From Thermomucor indicae-seudaticae (Eukaryota > Mucoromycota > Mucoromycetes > Mucorales > Lichtheimiaceae): a DNA stretch of 30,151 bases. How positions within the stretch are numbered: the stretch's first letter is position 1; every line of letters starts with the position of its first letter. Where the stretch lies: NCBI GenBank assembly GCA_000787465.1, contig JSYX01000427.1:1-30151 (forward strand). The letters run 5' to 3'. The position numbers and the translations under genes were made by a program. Below the pieces are notes generated by a model. It had not been told where the DNA came from and did not search any database. It saw nothing but the letters and a program-made list of their open reading frames with translations. Positions 1 through 9,615 of the stretch are shown one piece after another.

Positions 1-80
1 TGGATTAGCCATCCGCATCTTCAGTATAGCAGATGGCTTATTGTAGTAGAAATTCTTTTCTACTACGGCGGTGCTCTCCA

Positions 81-178
81 TAAGGTTCCAAAAACCAGAG
101 CAGAGCAGAGCAGAGCCGAGCCGAACCCTGATCTGCTCTCCTCTGGTTTTTAGAGAATCTGCTCTGCTCTGCTTCGCT
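81..178. repeat. Word island A1 (CAGAGC-rich, fold-back)
   Basis: Starts with TAAGGTTCC at 81-89 and is then saturated with CAGAGC / GCTCTG words in both orientations. A near-perfect hairpin is visible: the 19-base arm at 90-108 (AAAAACCAGAGCAGAGCAG) matches the reverse complement of 133-151 at 18 of 19 positions. The same words recur at 2016-2164 and around 24696-24780. No coding potential is apparent. The identity of the element is unknown; it looks like a small non-autonomous fold-back repeat. Confidence 0.6.
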
Positions 179-189
179 CTGATTTGCGA

Positions 190-668
190 CTGTGAGTCCG
201 CGGAGGAAGCTTTTTTGTCTTCTTTGTCTCAATAAACTTCTTATTGGTTTCCTCTTGTACCTTTCCCGGACATCATCCTATAATTCTATGGTGCAAGTCA
301 GCTTAAATCGACACTGGGTCAAAAAAGGACAAATTTTTCTTTTAAATCGGCGACTTAATCGTTGCTTTAGTTATGGTCACGTATAAAGGTCAAGCTGGTG
401 AAAGTTTACATGTCTACTCTTACTCTCCTGTGAGGCTTGTACTCCTCTGTTGCGTCCATTCAGGTTCTGGTTTAACCTTTTTCCGAATACACCGATTGCG
501 GGATTCCCAGGATTGCGAGCTTTTAAAAGACGGCTTCTCTTTTTCGTCTTCACGTAGTCCGTGTTAGAAGACTGATGAAAATTGCTTAAGTTATGAGCCG
601 TTTTCTTCTTTATATAATGCTTGCACTTTGCATTCTATAATAGAACTGACATAAATTGCAAAAAAAGC
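190..668. other. No gene recognised
   Basis: AT-rich sequence with only short open frames and no recognisable domain, RNA gene or convincing splice pattern. Probably intergenic or old transposon-derived sequence. Confidence 0.4.
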
Positions 669-689
669 GTTGAAACGGCCCGTTTCAAC
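669..689. repeat. Perfect 10-bp inverted repeat (GTTGAAACGG / CCGTTTCAAC)
   Basis: GTTGAAACGG at 669-678 and CCGTTTCAAC at 680-689 are exact reverse complements separated by one base. It lies in sequence without genes. It could be a dimeric protein-binding site, the tip of a mobile element, or chance; nothing nearby decides this. Confidence 0.55.
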
Positions 690-1013
690 ACTTGAAGCAG
701 TATCGGATGAACACTTTTTTGCGTGATATCACAAAAGAAATGCATTCCTTCCTGGTTCGTAGTGACTTCCTATACAGGCTAAGCCTACTGACTTCGGCTT
801 TTGGTGGGCAGAATCCGGATTCTGTCGCGTCAAAACCACTTCCTCACTTGGCGGCTCCGCGTACGCTGAAGTGCCCAGATACGGCAAATATATTACCCGG
901 GACGATACCGCAATCTGGTTGGCTAATAGCCGATGGGGAGGGTTGGGGGGGCACGGACATTCTGGAGAGCCACATATAAAAATGCTCCGACTTTGATGAC
1001 TTATAATTCTGTA
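690..1013. other. No gene recognised
   Basis: Short overlapping open frames on both strands, none with a recognisable protein signature or splice structure. It abuts the inverted-repeat element that begins near 1014. Confidence 0.35.
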
Positions 1014-1621
1014 TTTTCTTATTTTAATGGGCACTATTCGGAGCTGTCCATTAATGGACACATCTCATATACGTTTTACTGGCCAATAAACTGCTGTCTC
1101 GGCTCGGGAAACCAATGAAAGTGTTCCTGGAGACCTGAAATTTATTACCGTGCCGCAAAAAGCGCCACGCGTTGAATCCCTCTTGAGCACGGATGCCGCA
1201 AATGCTCGTCGGTGAGATGTCGTTGCGGCTCCGACCTGTCTTCTGCAAAGAGCATATGGACAAGCATTTGTCTACTTAAGTGACCAAACAATCTACATGG
1301 TAATAAAGTAGAGAGTTCAAACTCTCTTCTGTTAAATCTTCGTTTGATTTACTCCATGGAATGGCACCCAAACTGTCGTGGACATACTGTCCATTAATGG
1401 ACACCCCCGAAATCCCCGCTGACCAGCCAACTTTCAGCGATCATATCTCCAAACGCAATTGCTCATATCGGCTATAATTATTTGTGTAGCAACTTCATAT
1501 GCGCCAGCATCCTATATTGTAATATCGTTTTGGAAGCAGTTATTTTGGGGGAGCTGTGTGTGGTGAAAGTGTGTCCATTAATGGACACTTTTTCGGAATA
1601 GTACCCATTAATAATAGAAAA
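1014..1621. mobile_element. Inverted-repeat element with three 16-bp palindromes
   Basis: The left edge (about 1014-1061) and right edge (about 1571-1621) are inverted copies of each other: TTTTC, a short AT run, TTAATGGG, then YACTATTC, then TGTCCATTAATGGACA. The last word is itself a perfect 16-bp palindrome at 1045-1060 and 1572-1587, with a third copy internally at 1388-1403. Weaker similarity continues outward for about 15 bases. The interior of about 500 bp has no recognisable transposase; one 70-codon frame on the minus strand (1051-1263) is not convincing. The size and terminal inverted repeats suggest a MITE-like non-autonomous DNA transposon, but no clear target-site duplication was identified. 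Confidence 0.6.
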
Positions 1622-1859
1622 TCTGAACCGATAACTTTTTTTTATTTGACTCAAAATGAACAGATTTATCGGTTTACTTTTTGTCGTAGGGTGGTTGTGT
1701 ATGTGCTATAACGCTTCAAAGTTGGCCACTGACAGTGTCGACTTAACGGGACTTGCACCATATTGAGATGACACCATTTTTGCAGTGCGAGTCTGAGGCG
1801 TCGAGTAGAAAATTTAGTTAGAACGACAATCCAATGAATTCTTGTTTATGCACATGCAT
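1622..1859. other. No gene recognised
   Basis: Flank between the inverted-repeat element and island B. No open frame, RNA gene or repeat of note was seen. Confidence 0.3.
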
Positions 1860-2006
1860 GAACCCAACGCAACCGAGAAACAACACGATAAATTTTGGGT
1901 TGGGTTGAGTTCAAGGCATCGACAGGTTGGATCGGGTTACTATGCAAGCGGGTTGGATTGGGTCAGTCCTCCAAATCAACTGAAACCGTCCCATGCGGAA
2001 CACTAA
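1860..2006. repeat. Word island B (GGGTTGG-rich)
   Basis: Dense in GGGTTGG/GGATTGGGT words on the plus strand, with CAACC-type words at its left edge. On the minus strand the right end reads TTAGTGTTCCGC (plus-strand GGAACACTAA at 1997-2006), close to the TARKGTTCC termini of islands A1, A2, A3 and C. Non-coding; the nature of the element is unknown. Confidence 0.5.
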
Positions 2007-2015
2007 CGCCAAGTA

Positions 2016-2164
2016 AACCAGAGCAGAACCAGAGCAAAGGCGTATAAACCAGAGCAGAGCAGAACAAGATTGAGAAATTTCGCATCTGCTCTGCTTTAAT
2101 CATAACAGAACCGAAGCAGAACCAGATAAAAACCAGAAAACCAGATATCTGGTCGGAACCCTAG
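2016..2164. repeat. Word island A2 (CAGAGC/CAGAAC-rich)
   Basis: Same CAGAGC vocabulary as 81-178, with repeated ACCAGAGCAGAAC-like words and one inverted TCTGCTCTGC run at 2091-2100. It contains the palindrome CCAGATATCTGG near 2141 and ends in GGAACCCTAG (2155-2164), which reads CTAGGGTTCC inward on the minus strand. It lies directly next to island B, so two different islands stand back to back. Confidence 0.55.
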
Positions 2165-2781
2165 TTGTTACTTCAGCGAAGTAACGGCGCGATGGAACCC
2201 GATCCTAGGGAAACTGATACCACAACGACTGGTCGCCCTGCTGTCACCGTGGAACGCTGTCTTAAGCACCTAACTTAGGCGTACACTGATTCCAAGAGTA
2301 GTGTTTCTTATCGAGCCTCCACGAGTTTATGCAACTGTGATGACATTATATGCAGTAGAATGAAATAGAATGCAAAATCTTTCCATAGCAGTAAACAATT
2401 TCTTTTCTACTAGTTTTCTTGGCGTATCGAAAACCAATTGAATAGTGCTGCAAAGAGCTATGGGCTCGTACACATGGTATCGAGGTTACATGATTTTCAA
2501 TCTCCATCCACAAATTTTTAATATTCCCCTAATCCGTGGTTGTATCTGACATCTAACAAATGGTACATTCAGGTACGGCGTCTTGAGGTAACGTCCTGTA
2601 GGACCAGCTCACCCAATGTCAACATGCCGTTTTTATTCATGTTATCTTCTTAAAAGGCTAGATAGCAGGTTAAACACCTCGCTTCTTTCACTTAAATAAA
2701 GTCTAGCTCCAACATATCTTGTTCGATGTACCTTTTCATACGTACAACAGCGCACCCATCGTGTACGAACTTCTTTTATAC
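2165..2781. other. No gene recognised
   Basis: About 600 bp with no convincing open frame, spliced model, RNA gene or repeat. Some stretches around 2190-2280 are less AT-rich and might be old coding sequence, but no family is recognisable. Confidence 0.3.
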
Positions 2782-2949
2782 TAGGGTTGGCCACGAGTCG
2801 AGTCAAATTTGCCCTGACTCGAACCCGACTCGAATCGTGGTAGCCCTAGCATGGATGTTCGAGTTGATGCGAGTCGAGTTGAGTCGAGTCGAGTCTAGTG
2901 GTGAACCTTAATCGAGCCTTATCGAGCCTAGACTCGTTAAGAAACCCTA
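2782..2949. repeat. Word island C (GAGTCGAG-rich) with TAGGGTT ends
   Basis: Starts TAGGGTTGGCC at 2782 and ends GAAACCCTA at 2941-2949, so both ends read TAGGGTT inward. The interior is almost entirely made of GAGTCGAG / CTCGACTC-type words in both orientations. The right end sits immediately beside the spliced coding fragment that follows, which seems to lack its 5' part. A 61-codon frame inside it (2726-2911) is a by-product of the repeat, not a gene. Confidence 0.6.
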
Positions 2950-2952
2950 CCC

Positions 2953-3737
2953 AAGACTGGCGAGACTATTCACAGGAAGAAACAGTTTTCTTCGGACCTT
3001 TGTGAAGAACTTGTGGCCAATTACCGGCCCAAACTTCAGCTTCCTCCTCTCGACGGTGCAGCTATCAAAGGCCGAATTGAGCACTTAAAGAATATCGTTC
3101 CAGGTATCTTGACACTTCTAAGGGCTGAAGATGGTCTTGCTGGTTCAGTGCAATGGAGCAAGACATCCAAGAAAACGAAGCTGAATGTCTTGCAAACATT
3201 AGAAGAAGCAGCGTTAACAGAATGCGATGTCCCTCTGAAGGCCTGCGTGGGATTCTGGGTAGCCAGATTGATGGCATCCAAGTATTGGTGTTCTGTAGGG
3301 AGCATCAAAACGGACCAACAAGGCATTTCTGCAGCTGCTGGTAACAGCTTGCGCGAAGACAGCAATGCAGACGAGCAAGTAGCAGTACTCGTAGACACGA
3401 GCTATGGCAATGAAGGTTCGAAAGGACAAACAATGGTGGAGATAGATGAGTCCGGACACGGTAAGGCGTAAAGATAATGTGAGCCATGAATATCAGGATA
3501 GCTTACTTTGACACAGAAGATGAAATTGAGAACCGTTCCGACGATGCGCACGATGACAATGATCACGGCGACCGGATTGCGACTTCCGAGGCTGCCTTCA
3601 AGAAGCCTAAAACCACGCCGAAGAAGCGGAAAGCCACTGTGACGAGGAAGGTGCAATGTAGGAAGTCGGTAAAAGTTGCTGGTAAATGGAACAATAGGTT
3701 TGATCTTGCTTACTTTATCTTTAACTGTATTTTCTGA
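2953..3737 (+). CDS. Hypothetical protein fragment, two exons, 5' end missing
   Basis: I do not recognise this protein. The first visible exon is open from 2941 and runs to a donor at 3461 (GTAAGG). A 56-bp intron ends with ACACAG at 3516, and the second exon runs 3517-3737 in the continuing frame. The product would have a helical N-terminal part, with LPPLDGAAIKGRIEHLK near the start and a W..K....LNVLQ..EEAA....VPLKACVGFW stretch around residues 50-90. An acidic D/E/N-rich part follows, then a lysine/arginine-rich part (KKPKTTPKKRKATVTRK) that looks like a nuclear localisation signal. No in-frame ATG lies upstream before island C, which abuts it, so the 5' end is lost, distant, or this is a relic. 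It may come from a mobile element. Confidence 0.4.
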
Positions 3738-3985
3738 GTTGGTCTAGAAGGTACAAATTAGTTAGAATAAGACTTTTGATATATGTATGCATTATACTTA
3801 CTAGGTAGAACTTGATGAAGAAAATAGAAGATTAATAAAGTCGGTAATGGCTTACAAATAGCCATGGTTGATTAGACATGGCGCGTCGCGCATATGTCTC
3901 CTTCAATAAATACGTGTTACATATCGATCTCCATGTCCATTTTGGTCAATAATTTATCAATTCAAGCGTTCCATAGCACGTGTGG
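3738..3985. other. No gene recognised
   Basis: AT-rich 3' flank of the preceding fragment; no ORF, RNA gene or repeat identified. Confidence 0.3.
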
Positions 3986-4301
3986 CAGGCCGTTAGCTAC
4001 ACCTATAGAGATTCCCCAGATATCTCCAAATGTCTCCAAAAAGCTACATATCTAAGTGCCCCCAGATATCTACGTCTGCAGAAATCTCTAATAATCTTCA
4101 CAAATCGACACCTGCATCTACAAAAATCTCTAAATGTCTCCATATATCTACATCTGCGATAATCTCTAATTATCTCCACAAATCTATATCTCCCAAGAGC
4201 CTCTATTTTCGGCATTTTTAGAGATTTTTAGAGACTTTTGGAGATCTGAAGGTAGAGATAAATGTAGTTGTCCCGAAGATTACTGGGGGTTTTTCGGCCT
4301 G
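3986..4301. repeat. Word island G (ATCTCTA / ATATCTCC-rich)
   Basis: About 300 bp dominated by AGAGAT, ATATCTCC and ATCTCTAA words, mostly on one strand in the left two thirds and inverted at 4219-4260. The ends carry inverted CAGGCCG words (3986-3992 and, reversed, 4295-4301). The right end reads GAACACTACAGGCCG inward on the minus strand. Open frames inside it encode only repetitive isoleucine/serine-rich or arginine-rich peptides and are artefacts. Confidence 0.55.
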
Positions 4302-4319
4302 TAGTGTTCATTTAGCAGC

Positions 4320-4577
4320 GATCGGTGCAGCGGGGCATTTGTGTACAAGTCGCATCAAAGGTCATGCAAAGCAAGGAGGCAAAAAAAGATGCGTGGTCGC
4401 TATATCCCGGTAGCCATGACGAACAAGCACTGGAGCTCCAAGATCTGCAACATTTGTTATCATCCTCCTATAAGGCCGAAGCAGATGAAAGGTGAAAAGG
4501 CAACGACGGCGAATGGTTCATCGCTATGCATGAATCCACGCAGCAAGACATTTCGAGCAGCACAAACAATTCCTACG
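4320..4577 (+). pseudogene. Fanzor-like (TnpB-like) nuclease, C-terminal zinc-ribbon fragment
   Basis: An open stretch reads VAMTNKHWSSKICNICYHPP, then a KGEK..TANGS loop, then CMNPRSKTFRAA. This matches my memory of the C-terminal layout of fungal Fanzor / TnpB-like proteins: a TNE..SSK.C..C knuckle, a variable loop, then C.NP.C and a conserved Arg-Asp motif. Here the second pair is damaged (CMNPRS, a serine where the last zinc cysteine is expected), the Glu of TNE is Lys, and the frame stops before the final RD..AA helix. No RuvC core is visible upstream; island G is there instead. Fanzors are RNA-guided nucleases carried by mobile elements; this piece cannot be functional. The identification rests on motif memory only. 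Confidence 0.5.
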
Positions 4578-4736
4578 TGAGTATCTCGTTTCAAAGCCGA
4601 AAGGTTGGGCGACTTACCAAAACTAGATCAATGATTAGCTCTTGCTCAAACTTTTGAATTCTTTTCTGTACTCACACTATGTCCCTCCTTCAAGGGAAGC
4701 CTCCAAAGCACCTGCCTGTGTAAATTATTAGCACTA

Positions 4737-4958
4737 CTACCGCTTATTATTCATGCCTGGAAGGGCATACCTTGCTCTTGTTTGGTGTTGGGGGTGGCGT
4801 TGCAGTATCCTTAGATGCGCTGCTTTTTGGTCAAACGGGGGCAGTGGCTGGTTGTAGAGAGCATTGCTGGCACCGGCAATAGCAATGCAGCGTGCTGCTT
4901 CGACATTTCGGTTTGTTGTTGATCGTCCTGCTTTCAACTTGGGGCTTCGTGGATTGGT
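4737..4958 (-). pseudogene. Fanzor-like C-terminal tail, inverted relative to the 4320-4577 fragment
   Basis: On the minus strand, after an in-frame stop at 4961-4959, the frame reads TNPRSPKLKAG, then NRNVEAARCIAIAGASN and a short linker ending LPPF. This is the expected continuation of the Fanzor-like zinc ribbon: C.NP.C, then RD..AA..I.IAGASN, then LPPF. It shares the odd NPRS (Ser for Cys) with the plus-strand fragment, and RN replaces the catalytic RD. The two pieces together cover one C-terminus but lie in opposite orientations, so a copy has been rearranged, or two related copies were inserted head to head. Non-functional. Confidence 0.55.
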
Positions 4959-5293
4959 CTATGGCTCTGCGCAGAAAGGATGCAAACCAAATTGCCTCGA
5001 GATGTGCAAAGTTTATTCCTGACGAATGCAAAATAGGCCATATTTCTGTGCAAATTGAGCAACCAGTCGGCGCAAAAAGGCACACTGCGTAGCGCAAACA
5101 GATCCTTGAAAAACAGCATTGTTTGTCAGAAAATGAGGTACTGTCTGAAAAGGGGAATTGCCTTCTTTGGCACTCCGTTTGTGTGGCATACAGTCGCTGT
5201 AGGAGTTTCCCCCTTCGCTTCTCTTCCCTCACCGACCATCCGCAACGCCATCCACTTTCGAGAGACATCAGCCAAAGATACGAGAGTCGACCT
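4959..5293. promoter_or_regulatory. Upstream region of the UNC13-like gene
   Basis: About 330 bp between the inverted Fanzor-like relic and the first plausible ATG at 5294. The frame of the downstream gene stays open back to an ATG at 5123, so part of this could be coding or 5' leader. No sharp promoter motif was recognised. Confidence 0.3.
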
Positions 5294-8200
5294 ATGGAAG
5301 GCAGGACAGGCTCGAAGCTTCGACGAGGAGGGGGTGGCGGTCGGAAGAACCGCACCACCAACCCGATGGCAGTATACGATTTCGCACTTCGATGTGCCAT
5401 CCGCGCATGTCTGGAACAAACGGGCAATCAGTCTTCGGCGACAACAGCAGGCAAGGAGACAGCCAAGAAAGAGCGCAGCGAACGGCATTCGATACACATG
5501 GGAGGCGTCAGCAGTGTGCTGGGATCGCTGACGGAGAAGTTTAGCGACGACAGCAAACCGGACAAGCTGACTCGGGAGATTGTCCGGAGCCTGCTTCGAC
5601 GACTGGACGATGTGAAGAAGGGAAAAGACCCCGGAAGGCCTGGATCCGAGGATAAATGCTTTATCACTGTGGTTTCGCAGTTCCAAAAGACGCTGCAACA
5701 ACAGCGGTACCGGCCCACAGGGACCATCAACGATATGGTGATCAACTTTCTCAAAGCGAGCGAAGCCGAGCTGCGCAAGAACGATCCGAATCCAGCGGTA
5801 TGGTACGATCAGCTGAATAGGTATATTGCGCGATTCGCCGAGCTTGTGATGCGAACCGTTCAAGAAGATGCGCCGTCTTCAGCTACGCCCGAACTCCTCG
5901 AGAAATTGAATCACTTTGTGTCGCCTAAAAGCACGCGTCGCCACTCAGACAGGCGGAAGCCGACCCCGTCATCGTCGCCGGGCGCGCTGCCTGCTGATGG
6001 CTCAGTGGAAGCCTTTGAGAACTTTTCCATGGTGCGAACGGTACAGAACCTGTTTCAAGTAAGTGATGAAGACCACCGCAGAAAGATCCAAGAGCTGCTT
6101 CCGATATGTACAGAATCGGTAAGTTACGGAAAAAAAGAGGGAGGGTCTTGATCCGTTTATTGATATACATATGCAAGGCTATTCTGGTGGATTTGAAAAG
6201 ATGCATCAATAATGTGCTCACAAACCAGCCATTCCCTGGACGCCGTGAAGATTTTCCAACGCAACAAGCATACGAGAATTGGCAACGACGCGAGAAGCAG
6301 CAGCTTACTGAACTTATGAACACGTTGATGCTCATGAAGCCGAACCTCGCGTTAAATCCGACAAGCGAAACCGACGTAGGATTCTCAAACCTGCTTGCTG
6401 GCGAGTCGCTGTCGCGTTCACGCAATTCCATTCATGGTGACGAACCCTCCTCTCCGGTAATATGTGCAAGGTTTCTTTGTTTTCCCTGACTGACTGACAC
6501 TATGTTCGGGATGATAGCGCGCCGATTCTAGCCAAAGTCCCTTTGTTTTTGTCCCTAATGACCCGCGATCCTACTTCCGTCTTCTTATGAATATGTGCAT
6601 TGATTATGACACAGACGTTATACCCGACAGTGAACGCGCCAAGACCAGCGTCCTGTCTCAACAATCCGACGAACTACTCCGCGAATGCTGGAAAACTTGG
6701 CGGTTATCTGCTCCGTATCGAGCTGTACTATACCTTGAACTAGTGAAAACACGATTTGATGAGAACAAGCTTGATCTAGAAGATATTAAAGACGCATCCA
6801 GGGCACTTGACAAGGTGATCAAGGAGAATGACCCGAGTACCTGGGCCATCAACGACGTAAGCCCCTTTGAAAGTGGTCCAGCGTTGGGGACATTTGATTT
6901 ACTCCTTTTGTTTTTTGCTTTGACCAGCGAGAAGCGCTCGTTCGTACGTATGAAGGATTGAATCAGACATTACTTCAAGCTCTAGGAGATGCCTTGTCAG
7001 AATACTGGAAGATAAAGTAAGGGCAATGGGCAAAAAGGGGAGAGACGATATGCTGAAGAAGACAATGATAATAGCCCCGATTGGGTTTACGATCTTGTGG
7101 CTGTCCTGGACCGAATCTACGAGAACCCTGCGTATAAGGAAGATCATGCGGATCCACTCTTGACGTTTCAGCGATTGGAAGAAACAGTGGAGGTAAGGTG
7201 AACCACTCGGTGACTCTTTGTCAAGTTTGGGGATGATGCCAAGTTGTTGTGGATATAGGGTGCAGCTGTCAATAGGTGGCGGACGCTGGAAAAGGCAGCC
7301 CAGACGGCGAGCGGTGATGCTGGAGACGACCTGTCTTTCCTTTTGGCACTCGCGGACAAATTGATCAAGGAACTCGTATCGATCAGTAAAAAAAAGTTCA
7401 AGACACCCATCAAGGGGTAAAAATCCATGCCAGGAGGATCGGGCCAAAGTTCGCACGGGCTAACGTTGCTGAAGAGTTCTGCAGATACCAAGGGTTGTGA
7501 TGGAACGACACATGCCCTTGTTTGCGCTCAACTTGGAACAGTGGGCTTATTCAGCAGACGCCAAGAATGCACCTGTTGAAGTCACGTTTGAGCTCTATCA
7601 CAAGGTCTTGAGCCTGAAGCGCCTTTACGACCAGTATGGTCCACAGTAAGTGGTAGCGGCGGATGATGAGTATGATGTGACATGTTGATGATTATTCCTG
7701 AAGGAAAAAGGTGGCTCTGTTCAAGGTCGAGCCATGGTTTCTGCAGCACGTTCGACGGTGGCTGAAAACGACTTCGGATGCTACGCAAGAGTGGGTTGAG
7801 AATGCCATCAAACAAGACGAGGTATTCCTAGAAGATGCCGAGACTCGCTGTTGTCACTTACACACGCTCTTTGATGTAGTTCCAACCAGTCAATGAAACT
7901 GCAGTGCATTCCTCGTCTATCGTTGATTTGTTTAGCATGTTTCATCAAGCTGTTGACTTTGTACAAAACTTGCAGTGGCCTAATGATCTTCAGTATTGTC
8001 GGTTTTTGACTGTATTGTCCAAGGTATATTAAATATGTATATGTCCATGACGTTTTTCTTTTCCCTAACCTCAACCATTAAACTGTAGGTGATTGCTGTA
8101 AGTCTGGAACGATACACTAGCATCTTGGAGGACTTTATCACCGAAGAGATATGTCCGCCTCAACAACTTGAAGCAGATGGAGCAGCGAAAACGTCTTTTC

Positions 8201-9547
8201 TGGACAAGGCACGACTGCAGCTCACTGGGTCACATGCAAGTTCAAAGGAGGAAGAGGTGCCATCTGATTTTACGCCAGAGGTATTGGCCGGGCAAGTCTA
8301 TCTAGGTGCCCCGACATGTCTAACAAGAGTTGCATCGTAACAGCTCTGCGTGATGCTCAATGACATTGAGGCCGCCCGAGGAAGATTAGACCGACTGTAT
8401 CAGATTATGGATGTGGATGACATTGCGGACCGGATGCGAGAGTATGGTACACCATCTTCTACGGCTGCGGAAAAGACAGAGCAGACCAATTTCATGTACT
8501 CTATAAAGATCGTACGAGCGGAAAATCTCCAGCCTCTGGACGCGAATGGACTGAGTGATCCTTACGTGACGCTGGAGATCAACAAGCGGGAAGTGGCGCG
8601 GACCAAGACAGTGTACAAGACGCTGAATCCGCGGTGGGACCAGACGTTTGATATCTGGCTGAATGAGCGCGACGTGGATGTGCTGGCGGTGGTGTATGAC
8701 GAGGACATGATTGGGGCGAACCAAGAGTGCGGCAGTGTGTGGTTCAAACTGTCGCCGGATTACTTTGATGACTACCAGACGCATGATATCCATCTGACGC
8801 TCCATCCGCAAGGCAAGCTCTTGCTTCGGGTCAGTCTCGTCGGCGAAAAGGATGATATTCAGTACTGGTTTGTCAAGTCGTTCAGGACACTGAAACGCGC
8901 CGAGAACGATTCGGCAGCGCTCATTGTAGACAAGGTATAAAAAAGTGTGAAAAGGGAGAGAGAGAGCGCGGGAAGAAAAACTATCTAAAAAATAAATAAA
9001 TAGATGAGCCGATTTATGCGGCAATGCTTGTCGAAGCGGACGTTGGACAAGCTTCTTCGCAAAGAACGCAGCTTCTTCGCAAGCTTTAGTCGAAGCAGCC
9101 GACAAGTGGATCCGAGTCTTCAAGACTGCGAAGACGCGATCGCACCGTTACTCGACTACCTCGAAAAGAACCTCAAGATCCTGAATGACAATCTGTCGGA
9201 GACCAACATGCAGATGATTGTCCTGCGTATCTGGAAAGAGGTCCTGACGACGTTAGAGTCGATCCTGCGGCCCACGGTGACCGAGCACCATCAGTCGGAC
9301 GCAGCGGCGCTGGATGAATATGAAGAACACATTGTCCTGAAATGGCTAGAGGTAATAAAAGCAATAAACAGAAAAACGGACCATGGCTGAAATCTCTCTC
9401 TCTTTTCTATAGCTCCTCAAGGTGTTCTTTAATGGCGGTGAAGACCAAGACGCCATTCCTCTGGATAAACTTGAAAATACGCATTACCGCTCGCTGATTC
9501 ACGATGTGCGCCACAAGCGAGAATCAACTTTAATCGAAGGATACTGA
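5294..9547 (+). CDS. ync13: UNC13/Ync13-like protein with MUN (MHD1/MHD2) and C2 domains
   Basis: Thirteen exons: 5294-6118, 6178-6456, 6518-6856, 6928-7016, 7075-7192, 7259-7416, 7493-7645, 7704-7821, 7880-8023, 8089-8280, 8344-8934, 9004-9351 and 9413-9547, joined in frame to 1162 residues. The MHD1-type motif SSSIVDLFSMFHQAVDF begins near residue 705. A C2 domain spans about 855-975, with the calcium-site acidic pattern intact (D871, D877 in LDANGLSDPY; D924, D926 in VYDED). The MHD2 part follows in the last two exons. This is the domain order of the fungal Munc13 relatives Ync13 and Git1, which act at the plasma membrane in vesicle fusion, endocytosis and cell-wall integrity during cytokinesis. 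I chose the ATG at 5294; 5366 or 5123 are in-frame alternatives. The gene converges on RIX1 with 68 bp between stop codons. Confidence 0.92.
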
Positions 9548-9615
9548 CCCGCCCCCTTTCTGTTGTACGAGTGGCATTTTATTGTTATTAATAATGCTAG
9601 CTTAGAAAAAGTCAA

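Noticed and set aside
2726..2911. 61-codon plus-strand frame
   Set aside because: Lies mostly in the GAGTCGAG island; its Glu/Ser/Arg-rich end simply reads the repeat.
4831..5427. 198-codon open frame on the minus strand
   Set aside because: It overlaps the first exon of the UNC13-like gene and the Fanzor-like relic in another frame, and shows no domain.
5126..5863. 245-codon minus-strand frame
   Set aside because: Antisense shadow of UNC13 exon 1; composition is not protein-like and the sense frame is conserved.
8386..9123. 245-codon minus-strand frame
   Set aside because: Antisense of the C2-domain exon and the exon after it, which are clearly coding on the plus strand.
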